From the NCBI RefSeq assembly GCF_034670005.1, contig NZ_JAXMOH010000004.1:181333-245332 (forward strand): 64,000 nucleotides of DNA, read 5' to 3'. Shown one piece after another: positions 8,634-18,732 of this stretch (its first letter is position 1; each line of letters starts with the position of its first letter). The position numbers and the translations under genes are program-made. Source of the stretch: Thalassobius sp034670005 (GTDB taxonomy: Bacteria; Pseudomonadota; Alphaproteobacteria; Rhodobacterales; Rhodobacteraceae). The notes below the pieces were generated by a model. It was not told where the DNA came from. It ran no database searches and was given only the letters and a program-made list of their open reading frames with translations.

Positions 8634-11600
8634 TTATTCTGCGGCTTTCAGTTTTTGCGCCTTGGCAGGGCTGCCGCCCTCGGGCAGATCGAATAAGTCC
8701 GGGGTTTCGTCTTCCCAGATGATCTCTGGTGCTTTCAGCTTGCGTGCCGCGCGTTGCAGCGCCAGATCGCGGGCGGCGCGGCTGGCACGGCCCAATGAAA
8801 GGGCGGCCAGCGCTCGCGCGATCCAGCGCAGATAGGTGGTGAACCAGATACGTATCGCCAGCATTGCGGGGGTAAAGATCAGCGTCAGAACCGTCGCGAT
8901 CCCCAGACCGAATACCACCGCCGTGGCCAGTTGCTTCCACCACAGCGCGGTCGGGCTGTCGATGCTATAGCCGCCCTGGATGAAATCCAGCGACAGGCCG
9001 AACATCATCGGGGCCAGACCCGCCATCGTGGTCACGGTGGTCAAAAGCACCGGGCGGATACGATCCTCCGCGGTTCTGATGATCGCTTCGATCCGCGGCA
9101 TATAGGCAGAATATTCCTGATAGGTGTCGATCAGAACGATGTTGTTGTTCACCACGATCCCGGCAAGGGCCACAATGCCGGTGCCGGTCATGATGACCGA
9201 AAAACTCTGGTCCATCACCAGCATGCCGATCAGAACCCCGGTTGTGGACAGCACCACCGCCAACAGAACCAGCGCCGAATTGTAGAAGCTGTTGAACTGT
9301 GCCAGCAGGATGATGAACATCAAGGCCAGCGCCGCGCCAAAGGCCTGCCCGAGGAAGGCCTGACTTTCTGCCTGATCGTCCTGATCGCCGGTCCATTCCC
9401 ATTCAACGCCTGCGGGCAGGGGGGTGGTCTGAAGCCATTTGGTCAGCTCTTCGATCCGTTCATTCGCCGTGATCGGGGTGACGATCTCTTTGCCATCCTC
9501 TTGCAGGATTGTTTTGGTCTGGCCACTGGTGATACCGGCTTTGACGTCGAAATAACGTTTCTGATCGACCCGGCTGATGGTGGCCAGTTTCGGCACCGGC
9601 TGGCGGGAAATGAAATTGGCCAGCGGCACCAATCCATCCGCCGTGCGTACCTTCAGTGTATCCAGTGTGGACAGCACGCGGTCGCTTTCGGGCAGCCGGA
9701 CGCGGATTTCAATTTCCTCATCGGAACTATCGACCCGCATCGTATCGAGCAAGATACCCCGGGTCACCAGTTGAACCATTGCGCCCACTGTTGCCACGTT
9801 GGCGCCATAGCGGCCCGCCTTTTCCACATCGACGTTGATCTGCCAGTCAATGCCGGGCAAAGGCAGGGTGTCTTCGATCAGTTCCAGCCCTTCGGTGGCC
9901 TCGAATTTGGTGCGGGCGATGTTGGTCGCGGCGATCAGATCGTCCCAGTTGTCGCCCATCAACCGCAGATGCACAGGCTTGGCCGAGGCGGGACCGCGCG
10001 CCTGCGCCAAAATTTCCACCTTTATGCCGGGGATCTGTTCCAGCTGTTTGGTCAGTTCGGCCAGAACGATATCGCCATCCAGGTCCGGACGATCGGAACG
10101 GTCTTCCCATGGAATGGTTTCAAGCTGGATCTGCCCGATCGTGTCCACCGGCGGTCGAGCCCCGCCGGTATTACTGTTCAGGCCACCTTCTCCGGCAAAG
10201 CTGAAGGCGTTCAAAACACCGGGGTGGGCCAAAACGATCTCTTCGGCCTGCTGCACCAGATGGTCTTTTTCAGTCACCGACAGGTTGCCGCGGGCCCGAA
10301 CATAGACGATGGCCTGTTCGGGTTCGGAGTCGACGAAAAATTCGGTCCCCTTGTTGTGTTCGCCGAAATAGCTGAACACCGACATCACAAGGAACCCCAC
10401 GACGGCGACCGCAATCAGAGGCATGACAGGGTTGCCGACGATGGCCTTGATGGCCCAGCCAAACAGCGTACGGCGACGGCCCGCTTTGACCTTGCGTCGG
10501 CGCCACTGGATTTCAGCAGCTTGCAAAGTGACCGAGGCGGCGAAGGCCCCGAGGATGAAAATCGCACCGCCAACGGCCAGCGACGTGCGCCCTGCATCAC
10601 CAAGTTGGAACAGGTAATTGGGGTTCAGAACCTGCATCGCGCCGACAAACATCATCAACATCGAGGGCGGTACCAAAGCGGCCCGCGCGATCCACCAGGG
10701 CAGAAGACGCTTGAGAAACTCCGATATGTTGTGGAATTGACGGCTGAGCCGCCCCGACACGCCGCCCATCACCGGCAGGTAAATCAGCGCCACAACCAGC
10801 GAAGCGCTGAGAACGAAAATGAGGGTCACCGGCAACATGCCCATGAATTCGCCCGGTACACCGGGCCAGAACAGCATCGGCAGGAAGGCGCACAGCGTGG
10901 TTGCGGTGGAACTGACCACCGGCCAGAACATCCGTTTGGCAGCCTCGACATAGGCGTGCATGGGACCGACGCCTTCGTTGATCCGCTTATCGGCATATTC
11001 CACGACGACGATGGCACCATCGACAAGCATCCCGACAGCGAGGATCAGGCCGAACATCACGATATTGGAAATCGTCACGCCCATCGCTGCCAGCAATAGG
11101 AAACACAATAGGAAAGATGTCGGGATCGCAAAGCCCACCAGCAGCGCCGCGCGGCTACCCAACGAGGCCAGAACCACGATCATCACCAGTGCGATCGCGG
11201 TCAAAACAGACCCTTCCAGTTGGCTGACCATAGAACCGACAACGCGCCCCTGGTCGTTCGAGGTGCCAAGCCGTACTGCCGACTTCAGGTCATCGGGCCA
11301 GTTTTCGCGCGCCGTGTCCAATTCGTCCTTCACCGCCTCGATGGTGTCCAGAAGGTTGAAGCCTTTGCGTTTCACGATCTGCAGCGCGACGGTGGGCACA
11401 CCATTGAATTGTGCAGTGCCTTTACGGTCTTCGAATGTCAGACGGATCTCGGCCAGATCGCCCAGCGTAACGACCCGCTGACCATTGATCTTGACCGGTA
11501 GCGAATAAATATCGCGGGGTTCATCAAAGGAAGACGGAATCTTGACCGAAAACGTCCCCTGATCGGTTTCCACCTCACCGGCGGCGACCAGCATGTTGTT

Positions 11601-12224
11601 GTTGGTCACCACGCTGATCAGTTCCTGAGCGGTGACATTGTAGGATTCCAACCGCAACGGATCGATAACGACTTCGACCATTTCATCGCGATTTCCTGCG
11701 ATTCCCGCTTCCAGCACCGCATCGAGCGATTCCAGTTGATCCTGCAGCTCTTTGGCGACGCGGTACATCGTGCGTTCAGGCACGTCGCCGGTCAGGTTCA
11801 CGATCAGGATCGGAAATTCCGAAAAATTGATTTCGTTGACCGAATAGCTGTCGAAACCGCTGGGAAACTGGCCTTCGGCGGTCGACATCGCATCGCGCAC
11901 GTCGGCCATGACCTTAGTTTTGTCCCAGCCGAATTCAAACTCCAGCGCAACCCCGGCATAGCCTTCCGATGCGGTCGAGGACATCGTTTTCAAACCATCC
12001 AGCCCGGCCAGTTCGGTTTCCATCGGTTTGACCAGCAGGGTTTCCGAATCCTCGGCCGAAATGCCGGGGAAGGGGACGGAAACGAAAAGAGCCGGAATTT
12101 CGATATCCGGCTCGCCCTCTTTCGGCAGGCTGAAATAGGCAAATCCACCTGCCAGCAACGACAAGAGGATGAACGCCATCACCATGCGGGCGCGCTGTGC
12201 GGCCCAATCGACGATACCTGTCAT
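8634..12224 (-). CDS. RND efflux transporter permease (AcrB/HAE1 type)
   Basis: 1196 residues. RND landmarks are present: an N-terminal transmembrane helix, two large periplasmic porter loops, the intramembrane proton-relay stretch VGMLVDGAIVVVEYAD (normally two acidic residues in TM4), and the second repeat ending with GIVALAGIVVNNNIVLIDTY. It is about 150 residues longer than a typical AcrB. Part of the excess is a central insertion (about residues 490-590) with two extra hydrophobic segments, and part is a charged C-terminal tail. It forms the inner-membrane part of a tripartite proton-driven pump with the adaptor gene just upstream (ATGA overlap). Substrate unknown. No outer-membrane factor gene is adjacent. 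Confidence 0.93.
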   Translation of the reverse strand: MTGIVDWAAQRARMVMAFILLSLLAGGFAYFSLPKEGEPDIEIPALFVSVPFPGISAEDSETLLVKPMETELAGLDGLKTMSSTASEGYAGVALEFEFGWDKTKVMADVRDAMSTAEGQFPSGFDSYSVNEINFSEFPILIVNLTGDVPERTMYRVAKELQDQLESLDAVLEAGIAGNRDEMVEVVIDPLRLESYNVTAQELISVVTNNNMLVAAGEVETDQGTFSVKIPSSFDEPRDIYSLPVKINGQRVVTLGDLAEIRLTFEDRKGTAQFNGVPTVALQIVKRKGFNLLDTIEAVKDELDTARENWPDDLKSAVRLGTSNDQGRVVGSMVSQLEGSVLTAIALVMIVVLASLGSRAALLVGFAIPTSFLLCFLLLAAMGVTISNIVMFGLILAVGMLVDGAIVVVEYADKRINEGVGPMHAYVEAAKRMFWPVVSSTATTLCAFLPMLFWPGVPGEFMGMLPVTLIFVLSASLVVALIYLPVMGGVSGRLSRQFHNISEFLKRLLPWWIARAALVPPSMLMMFVGAMQVLNPNYLFQLGDAGRTSLAVGGAIFILGAFAASVTLQAAEIQWRRRKVKAGRRRTLFGWAIKAIVGNPVMPLIAVAVVGFLVMSVFSYFGEHNKGTEFFVDSEPEQAIVYVRARGNLSVTEKDHLVQQAEEIVLAHPGVLNAFSFAGEGGLNSNTGGARPPVDTIGQIQLETIPWEDRSDRPDLDGDIVLAELTKQLEQIPGIKVEILAQARGPASAKPVHLRLMGDNWDDLIAATNIARTKFEATEGLELIEDTLPLPGIDWQINVDVEKAGRYGANVATVGAMVQLVTRGILLDTMRVDSSDEEIEIRVRLPESDRVLSTLDTLKVRTADGLVPLANFISRQPVPKLATISRVDQKRYFDVKAGITSGQTKTILQEDGKEIVTPITANERIEELTKWLQTTPLPAGVEWEWTGDQDDQAESQAFLGQAFGAALALMFIILLAQFNSFYNSALVLLAVVLSTTGVLIGMLVMDQSFSVIMTGTGIVALAGIVVNNNIVLIDTYQEYSAYMPRIEAIIRTAEDRIRPVLLTTVTTMAGLAPMMFGLSLDFIQGGYSIDSPTALWWKQLATAVVFGLGIATVLTLIFTPAMLAIRIWFTTYLRWIARALAALSLGRASRAARDLALQRAARKLKAPEIIWEDETPDLFDLPEGGSPAKAQKLKAAE

Positions 12225-13453
12225 TGCGACACCTCGCGGTAAGTGGGCAGGACTTTGACACCATCAACCACGTATTCCTGGCCGACGACGATCACATCCA
12301 CGGTTTCCGGCAATCCGGTGATCCAGACGCCTTCGGCGGTATCGCGGACCAGAGTGATCGGTTTGAAGGCAACGGTATCGCCATTCTCCACGATCCGCAC
12401 CCCGAGACGGCCGCCGTCATCAAGTGTCAGTGCCGATTGCGGCAACAAGTGGGCCCGGGTTCCGGACGATGCGATCAGGATCTCAGCGGTTTGGCCGTCG
12501 CGGATACCCATATCTTCGTTGGCCACCTCGATATCGACGCGGAAGGTTCGGGTTTGCGGATCGGCCGAGCGTGACAGGAAGGTTACCCGCCCGCGTACTT
12601 CGCGCCCGTCGCTTAACCGGGCCCCTGCCAGGCTGCCCAATGACACCCGGTTCACCTGAGTTTCAGGCACATAGCCGACGACTTTGATCGGGTCGAGCTG
12701 GATCACCGTGGCACAGACGCCGCCTGCCGCCAGCAAACTGCCCAGCTCTGCAGTGTCGCTTTCCAGCAGTCCGGCGAATGGGGCGGTGATGGTCAGCCGC
12801 TGGATTTCCGTTTCCGCGACTTCGACATTTGCTTCGGCAGACCGGATCCCGGCCTGCGCGGTTTCCACCCCGGACCGTGCCGATTCAATCGCTGCTTCTG
12901 CCGATTTTACACCCGCTTGCGTCGAGGCCACGCGGGTATTGGACGCATAGCCATCTTTTGACAGTTCCGACGCAACGGTGTCGTTGATCTGGGCCTCTTC
13001 AAGCCGCGCCAGCGCTTCTTTCACACGGGATTCGGCCTGCGGAACCTGTGCGATGGCATTGGCCAGTTGTGCTTTGGCATTAGCCAGAGCGGCCGGCCGC
13101 GTTCCTGGATCGAGTTCACACAATACCTGGCCCTCTTGCACAAAACTGCCTTTGCGCAGCGGCTCGGAAATCGTCCGCGCGGTGGTTTCCGAACGCACCT
13201 TAACCTGCCGCGCTGCTTCGGTTTCGCCGCGCAGGATCACCGCGCTGTCGATTTCACGGCTTTGCGATGTCTGAACCACCACTCGCATAACCGAGGCCTG
13301 TTTGCCGCCGGGTGCGGTGGGTTGTTCTGCCTCGACTTCAGGCGTTTCCTGAGCCGATCCGACAGCAAAGGCGATCAGAGCCTCGCGTTGCATCACCAGA
13401 ATGAACAGAGCGGCAGTCACCAGCACGGCGGTGATGATCGGAACAATACGCAT
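12221..13453 (-). CDS. RND efflux periplasmic adaptor (membrane fusion protein)
   Basis: 410 residues. An N-terminal membrane anchor (residues 5-32) is followed by a lipoyl/barrel-sandwich half (VRSETTARTISEPLRKGSFVQEG), a long alpha-helical hairpin rich in Ala/Glu/Gln (about 125-215), the second lipoyl half (LTITAPFAGLLES) and beta-barrel domains. This is the HlyD/AcrA family layout. It links the inner-membrane pump to an outer-membrane channel. It is the first gene of the operon, and its stop overlaps the pump start by 4 nt, so the two are translationally coupled. Confidence 0.92.
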   Translation of the reverse strand: MRIVPIITAVLVTAALFILVMQREALIAFAVGSAQETPEVEAEQPTAPGGKQASVMRVVVQTSQSREIDSAVILRGETEAARQVKVRSETTARTISEPLRKGSFVQEGQVLCELDPGTRPAALANAKAQLANAIAQVPQAESRVKEALARLEEAQINDTVASELSKDGYASNTRVASTQAGVKSAEAAIESARSGVETAQAGIRSAEANVEVAETEIQRLTITAPFAGLLESDTAELGSLLAAGGVCATVIQLDPIKVVGYVPETQVNRVSLGSLAGARLSDGREVRGRVTFLSRSADPQTRTFRVDIEVANEDMGIRDGQTAEILIASSGTRAHLLPQSALTLDDGGRLGVRIVENGDTVAFKPITLVRDTAEGVWITGLPETVDVIVVGQEYVVDGVKVLPTYREVSQ

Positions 13454-13669
13454 TTGGGGTCCTAATTTTATTCGGCGTTCTTGGGGCAGTAATTGGCTTC
13501 AAAATACAAAAAAACAAGCCTGTGAACCAATAACTGAACAGATCGGTTCAAAATACGCTGCGACTATACCATGCGCAAGCAGTTAGGGCTGGCAAAATAT
13601 GCACATGTGGCTGTGTGGTCGCGCATACCCTTGGCAGCCTCGGTGCTTCGCGTTAAGAGGGGGCAAATC

Positions 13670-14353
13670 ATGGGGGCACGGGTTGTGAGCGACAGCGACA
13701 GTTTCATTGAAGAAGTCACCGAAGAAGTGCGCCGCGACCGGCTGTTTGCGATGATCCGTCGCTATGGCTGGATTGCCGTTTTGGCGGTTCTGACATTGGT
13801 CGGCGGGGCCGCGTGGAATGAATGGCGCAAAGCGCAGGATGTTGCTGCAGCACAGACGCTTGGCGACGGAATCGTCGCCGCGCTGGAAGCCGACGCAGCA
13901 CAGGATCGCGCCGACGCTCTGGCGCGCGTCACGTCAGAAACCGAACAGGGCGATTTGGTCGTCAGCCTGTTGCGGGCGGCGCAACTGGAAGAGGCGGGCG
14001 ATACTGACGGCGCGCTTCAGTTGCTTGATACGCTGGCCGCCGATGGCGATGCGCCTGCGATCTATCGGCAGATTGCCGGTTTCAAATCGCTGCTGTTGCA
14101 GGCTGACACGCTGCCTGCCGACCAGCGCCGTCTGCGGCTGGACGGTTTGATTCAGACCGGATCGACTTTGCGGCTTCTGGCCGAGGAACAGCTGGCGCTG
14201 ATAGATATTTCTGAAGATAAGCCGCAGGCCGCGATCGAACGGCTGCAGAGGATCATAGCGGATGCAGAGGCCACGACAGGCTTGCGTCGCCGCGCATCTC
14301 AGTTGATTGTGGCCCTCGGCGGCGCTCCCGTCGCAGAGACGAATACGAACTGA
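13670..14353 (+). CDS. YfgM-like tetratricopeptide protein
   Basis: 227 residues from the ATG at 13670, preceded by AGAGGGGGC; an upstream in-frame ATG at 13571 would add 33 poorly coding residues. It has a short cytoplasmic N terminus (FIEEVTEEVRRDRL), one transmembrane helix (GWIAVLAVLTLVGGAAW, about residues 24-42), and an Ala-rich helical periplasmic part resembling TPR repeats. This is the architecture of YfgM, an ancillary SecYEG/periplasmic chaperone partner. The following genes are bamB and der, the same order as the E. coli yfgM-bamB-der locus, which supports the call. Confidence 0.82.
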   Translation: MGARVVSDSDSFIEEVTEEVRRDRLFAMIRRYGWIAVLAVLTLVGGAAWNEWRKAQDVAAAQTLGDGIVAALEADAAQDRADALARVTSETEQGDLVVSLLRAAQLEEAGDTDGALQLLDTLAADGDAPAIYRQIAGFKSLLLQADTLPADQRRLRLDGLIQTGSTLRLLAEEQLALIDISEDKPQAAIERLQRIIADAEATTGLRRRASQLIVALGGAPVAETNTN

Positions 14354-14402
14354 GACCCTCGTGACCGATGGTTTCAGCGCAATAAGACAGAGGGCAGGAT
14401 TG

Positions 14403-15722
14403 GTGAAACGCAGTTCCTTCGTTCTTGGCCTGCTGGCGGTTTCGCTGCTGGCAGCCTGCACCGAAAAAGAAGTCATCCTGCCGGGTAAGCGCGAAGATAT
14501 TCGTTCTATCCTGAGTGAACAGGATGTTGTCGCGGCATCGCCAAACGCGGCGAGCAGAAAACTGATACTGCCCAAGGTCAGTACCAATTCCAGCTGGACG
14601 CATCGCATCGGGACGCCAAAGTACCGACCCACTCATCCTGCGCTCAGTGCAGCGCCCTCGCTGGTGTGGAGCGCCGATATCGGCGCGGGAGACAGCAAAC
14701 GCAACCGCATCACCGCCGATCCGGTGGTGGATCAGGGCCGCATTTTCACTCTGGATTCCGAAGCGCTGGTTACCGCCACCTCGACGGCTGGGGCAACGCT
14801 GTGGCAAACCGACCTGACGCCGGCCCGCGATCGCCAGGACGAAGCCACCGGTGGCGGTCTCGCGCTCGGCGCGGGTAAGCTGTTCATCGCCTCGGGATTC
14901 GGAACGCTGACCGCGGTCGATCCGGCAACGGGCGATATCGTCTGGCAGCAAGATCTGGAAACGACCGGATCGGGCACCCCCACGGTTTACGGCGATTTGG
15001 TCTATCTGGTCAGCGGCGACAACACCGCCTGGGCGCTTGAAGTCGATACCGGCCGCGTGCGTTGGCAACTTTCGCAGGCATCGGATGTCGGCAATGTTCT
15101 TGGCGCGTCAGCGCCAGCAGTGAACGACAAATTCGTGGTGTTCGCCTATGGTGATGGCGGCCTGCACGGTGCATTCCGCCAAGGCGGGCTGCGGCTGTGG
15201 TCCAGCCATGTTTCGGGGCAGCGCCGGTTCAAATCTATGGCCAAGGTCAGCGATATCACCGGTGATCCGGTGATTGATGGAGAAACGGTATATGTCGGGT
15301 CCCATTCTGGGCGTCTGGTGGCTCTCGACATCAATACCGGCGACCGGAAATGGACCGCGACCGAAGGCGCGATCAGTCCGGTATGGCCTGCCGGTGGGTC
15401 GATCTTTGCTTTGACCGATCAAAACGAACTGGTGCGGCTCAGCGCCAATGATGGCAGCCGCATCTGGGGCACCAAATTACCCAACTTCGTCAAATATCAC
15501 CCGCGCAAGGCGGCCGAGGTCTATGCCCATTACGGCCCCGTCCTTGCAGGTGGTCAGCTGGTTGTGGCATCGAATGATGGCCTATTGCGCTTTTTCAATC
15601 CCGAAACCGGCGCATTGACCCACACGGTCGAAGTTCCGGGCGGCGCGACCACTGCGCCCGTGATTGCGGGTGGCACACTTTATGTTGTCGGCACCAAAGG
15701 CCAATTGTACGCTTTCCGTTGA
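14403..15722 (+). CDS. bamB: Outer-membrane assembly lipoprotein BamB
   Basis: 439 residues if translation starts at the GTG at 14403. That start gives a clean lipoprotein signal (KRSSFVLGLLAVSLLAAC) and has AGAGGGCAGG upstream; the longer frame from 14307 would bury the signal. The mature protein is a PQQ-type eight-bladed beta-propeller without the cofactor, with repeated blades such as FTLDSEALVTATSTAGATLWQ and YVGSHSGRLVALDINTGDRKW. BamB is a scaffold of the BAM complex that folds outer-membrane beta-barrels. It lies 51 nt before der, a conserved pairing. Confidence 0.9.
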   Translation: MKRSSFVLGLLAVSLLAACTEKEVILPGKREDIRSILSEQDVVAASPNAASRKLILPKVSTNSSWTHRIGTPKYRPTHPALSAAPSLVWSADIGAGDSKRNRITADPVVDQGRIFTLDSEALVTATSTAGATLWQTDLTPARDRQDEATGGGLALGAGKLFIASGFGTLTAVDPATGDIVWQQDLETTGSGTPTVYGDLVYLVSGDNTAWALEVDTGRVRWQLSQASDVGNVLGASAPAVNDKFVVFAYGDGGLHGAFRQGGLRLWSSHVSGQRRFKSMAKVSDITGDPVIDGETVYVGSHSGRLVALDINTGDRKWTATEGAISPVWPAGGSIFALTDQNELVRLSANDGSRIWGTKLPNFVKYHPRKAAEVYAHYGPVLAGGQLVVASNDGLLRFFNPETGALTHTVEVPGGATTAPVIAGGTLYVVGTKGQLYAFR

Positions 15723-15773
15723 TCGCAACTTGGTGTAACAGAGCGGCTTGATCCGTTTCGGAGCGTTAGGTTC

Positions 15774-17240
15774 ATGAGCTTTACCCTCGCCATTGTGGGG
15801 CGTCCCAATGTGGGAAAATCCACCCTGTTCAACCGCCTTGTCGGTAAACGTCTGGCTTTGGTCGATGACCAGCCTGGTGTTACCCGCGACCTGCGCGAAG
15901 GCGAAGCCAAGCTGGGCGATTTGCGCTTCACGGTGATCGATACAGCCGGCTTGGAAGACGCCACCGATGACAGCCTGCAGGGCCGGATGCGGCGGCTGAC
16001 CGAACGGGCGGTGGACATGGCCGATATCTGCCTTTTCATGATCGACGCGCGGGTCGGTGTTACGCCAATTGATGAAATGTTTGCCGAAATCCTCCGCAAA
16101 CGGTCCAAGCATGTGATCCTGGCCGCCAATAAGGGCGAAGGTAAAGCCGCCGATGCAGGGGTCTTGGAAGCCTTCGCATTGGGCTTGGGGGAACCATTGC
16201 GTTTGTCGGCTGAACATGGCGAAGGCATGGGCGAGCTGATGCATGTTCTGATGCCGCTGGCTGACGAATTTGCCGATGCCGCCGCAGAACACGTGCCTGA
16301 AACCGATGTCGCACTGGATGAGGATGCAGACGAGGAAGGGTTTCGCAAACCGACGTTCGAAAAACCGTTACAAGTCGCCGTCATTGGCCGGCCAAATGCG
16401 GGAAAATCGACCCTGATCAACAAGATCCTTGGCGAAGACCGGTTGCTGACCGGCCCCGAGGCCGGGATTACCCGCGATGCGATTTCACTGACCATCGACT
16501 GGGGGGGATTGCCGGTACGAATCTGGGACACTGCCGGGATGCGCAAACGCGCCAAGGTGCAGGACAAGGTGGAAAAGCTGTCGGTCTCCGATGGGCTTCG
16601 GGCGGTGAAATTCGCCGAAGTGGTGATCCTGCTTCTGGATGCAGAAATCCCCTTTGAACAGCAGGATCTGCGTATCGCCGATCTGGCCGAACGCGAAGGT
16701 CGTGCCGTGGTAGTGGCGGTCAATAAATGGGACATCGAAGAGCATAAGCAGGAAAAACTGCGTGAAATGCGCGAAGCTTTTGAGCGTCTGTTGCCACAGT
16801 TGCGCGGCGCGCCGCTGGTGACCGTCTCGGCCAAGACCGGGCGGGGGCTGGACCGACTGCAGGCGGCGGTAGAAAAAGCCTATGACGTCTGGAATCGCCG
16901 GGTGTCGACGGCGAAGCTGAACCGCTGGCTGATCGCGATGCTGGAACAGCATCCGCCGCCCGCGCCCGGCGGACGCAGGATCAAGCTGCGCTACATGACC
17001 CAAGCCAAGACACGGCCCCCTGGATTCGTGGTTATGTGTTCCCAGCCCGACAAAATTCCCAGCAGCTATTCCCGCTATCTCGTCAATGGTTTGCGAGAAG
17101 ATTTCGACATGCCCGGCACGCCGATCCGGCTGACCATGCGGGGGCAGGGGGACAAGAACCCTTATAAGTCCAAGCGGGAAAAGAAACCGGGAGCCTTGGG
17201 CAAACACCTGACCAAAAAACGCGGTCATCCGCGCGGCTAA
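15774..17240 (+). CDS. der: Ribosome assembly GTPase Der (EngA)
   Basis: 488 residues with two tandem GTPase domains. The first has GRPNVGKST (residues 8-16), the second GRPNAGKST (about 204). Each has its own DTAG switch and NKxD-type specificity motif (ANKGEGK in the first, degenerate; NKWD in the second). A C-terminal KH-like domain follows and the tail is Lys/Arg-rich. Der acts in the maturation of the 50S ribosomal subunit. An acidic linker (DVALDEDADEEGF) separates the domains. Confidence 0.96.
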   Translation: MSFTLAIVGRPNVGKSTLFNRLVGKRLALVDDQPGVTRDLREGEAKLGDLRFTVIDTAGLEDATDDSLQGRMRRLTERAVDMADICLFMIDARVGVTPIDEMFAEILRKRSKHVILAANKGEGKAADAGVLEAFALGLGEPLRLSAEHGEGMGELMHVLMPLADEFADAAAEHVPETDVALDEDADEEGFRKPTFEKPLQVAVIGRPNAGKSTLINKILGEDRLLTGPEAGITRDAISLTIDWGGLPVRIWDTAGMRKRAKVQDKVEKLSVSDGLRAVKFAEVVILLLDAEIPFEQQDLRIADLAEREGRAVVVAVNKWDIEEHKQEKLREMREAFERLLPQLRGAPLVTVSAKTGRGLDRLQAAVEKAYDVWNRRVSTAKLNRWLIAMLEQHPPPAPGGRRIKLRYMTQAKTRPPGFVVMCSQPDKIPSSYSRYLVNGLREDFDMPGTPIRLTMRGQGDKNPYKSKREKKPGALGKHLTKKRGHPRG

Positions 17241-17507
17241 GTCCTGCTTTGACCGGACTGATTGGGTGACATGTCGCACATGCAGCAGCGTGGGGCGAGG
17301 TCGCAGCCATTTTACTACCCCAAGGGCTTGCGAAAAACTGTGCTCTGATTATTTTCTAAGGGAACCGGCGCGTTGGGCGCGGGAATTTTTTGCTATCATG
17401 ACCGTGAATTTGGTCAATAAACTGTTTCTTGTGTGACTTAGAAAGACGCCTATGTGGCCGCCTTGCGCGAAAACCTACCGGATCGAATGAATTAGCTAGG
17501 GGGAATA

Positions 17508-18494
17508 ATGTCTGTCAGGGATTATACCAAAGCTTACACGGATAAAGACAATCGCATCGCGGCGGTCAGTTATTTCGGGACCTTCTTTGTTTATTTCGCG
17601 ACGCTTAGCGTGGCAATCATCTGGGCTTCAACGTGGTGGGTCGTCATTCCAATGGTGGTCGCCAATGCCTTTTCCGGGGTGCGGCTCTATGTATTACAAC
17701 ACGATTGCGGGCACGCGTCTTTGTTCGTAACCCGGCGGCAAAACGATCTGGCGGGGTACGGTTTATCGGTTTTCACCCTGACTCCCTATTGGGTAATGCG
17801 GCATAATCACAACTTGCATCACGCCCATATCGGTAATCTCGATCACCGCGAAGACGGCGAGATTTACACCATGACCCTTGCGGAATGGAACGAAGCGGGA
17901 TTCTTGCGGCGGCTCTACTACCGGTTTTACCGAAATCCGGTCGTGTTGATGCTGGTCGGTGGCGTTTTCGTCTATTTCCTGCGCTATCGCTGGCCCAAGA
18001 ACACGGTGCGGGCAGGAATCGCCGGGGTGCTGGCACATAACCTGGCGCTCGCGGCCTGGATTGGCGCGATTTGGGCACTGGCGGGCTGGGCCGGATTGGC
18101 GGTCTGGGCGGCGACGGCGATCGTCGCAGGCGCGATCGGGGTCTTCCTGGTCTATCTGCAGCATAATTTCGAAGACACCTATTGGGACCGTCGGCCCGAC
18201 CTGGATCCCTCCATCGCGGCGCTGAAAGGGTCTTCGGCTCTTGATCTCGGTTGGTGGTGGGATCTGGGGACCGGAAATATCGCCTACCATGATATTCACC
18301 ATTACGATCCGCGGATCCCATCTTATCGTCTTCGGAAATGTCATCGTGAAATCAGTCCGGTACTGGCGCCACAGACCAATATCGTGAAATGGCCACAAGC
18401 GATTGCTTCGTTTCGGCTGAAGCTCTGGGACGAAGAAAAAGGCAAACTGGTGCCATTCCCGTCCGCCCGTCTCGAACATCTCGCTCCGGCATGA
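17508..18494 (+). CDS. Membrane fatty acid desaturase
   Basis: 328 residues with four to six hydrophobic segments and the three histidine clusters of the membrane di-iron desaturase family: HDCGH (about residue 65), HNHNLHH (about 100) and HDIHH (about 265). These coordinate two irons that insert a double bond into an acyl chain or hydroxylate a related substrate. The third cluster lacks the usual HxxHH spacing seen in acyl-lipid desaturases, but the set is complete. It is a single gene with AGGGGGAAT upstream. The exact substrate cannot be told. Confidence 0.85.
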   Translation: MSVRDYTKAYTDKDNRIAAVSYFGTFFVYFATLSVAIIWASTWWVVIPMVVANAFSGVRLYVLQHDCGHASLFVTRRQNDLAGYGLSVFTLTPYWVMRHNHNLHHAHIGNLDHREDGEIYTMTLAEWNEAGFLRRLYYRFYRNPVVLMLVGGVFVYFLRYRWPKNTVRAGIAGVLAHNLALAAWIGAIWALAGWAGLAVWAATAIVAGAIGVFLVYLQHNFEDTYWDRRPDLDPSIAALKGSSALDLGWWWDLGTGNIAYHDIHHYDPRIPSYRLRKCHREISPVLAPQTNIVKWPQAIASFRLKLWDEEKGKLVPFPSARLEHLAPA

Positions 18495-18540
18495 TCAGAA
18501 GGAACGCCCTTCCAGGCCGCGCAATACTAGATTTGCCCTA

Positions 18541-18690
18541 GGGCAAAGCGGAATGGGGGCTGTGCCCCCAAACCCGTGGGACACTTCTGAAAAGAAGAAG
18601 GATTTGAGGCGACAGGTGTTTCTTCTTGGTACAAATACTCTGGGGGATGAATTGGCCGCAGGCCAAGAAGGGGGCAAGGCCCCCCTTGTC
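18541..18690. repeat. GC-rich intergenic repeat element of roseobacter type
   Basis: This non-coding stretch contains two G/C hairpins (GGGGGCTGTGCCCCC near 18553 and GGGGGCAAGGCCCCC near 18670) flanking a GTACAAATACTCTGGGGG block and the sequence CCGCAGGCC. From memory, similar modules recur many times between genes in Rhodobacteraceae genomes. It may also serve as a terminator for the two convergent genes. Copy number cannot be judged from one window. Confidence 0.6.
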
Positions 18691-18732
18691 GCCCGGCACG
18701 GGCTGATACGGACAGCGCGTCAGCGCTGACAT

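Noticed and set aside
8931..11099. 722-codon ORF on the plus strand
   Set aside because: It lies wholly opposite the RND pump gene and has a His/Gln/Arg-rich composition typical of antisense shadows.
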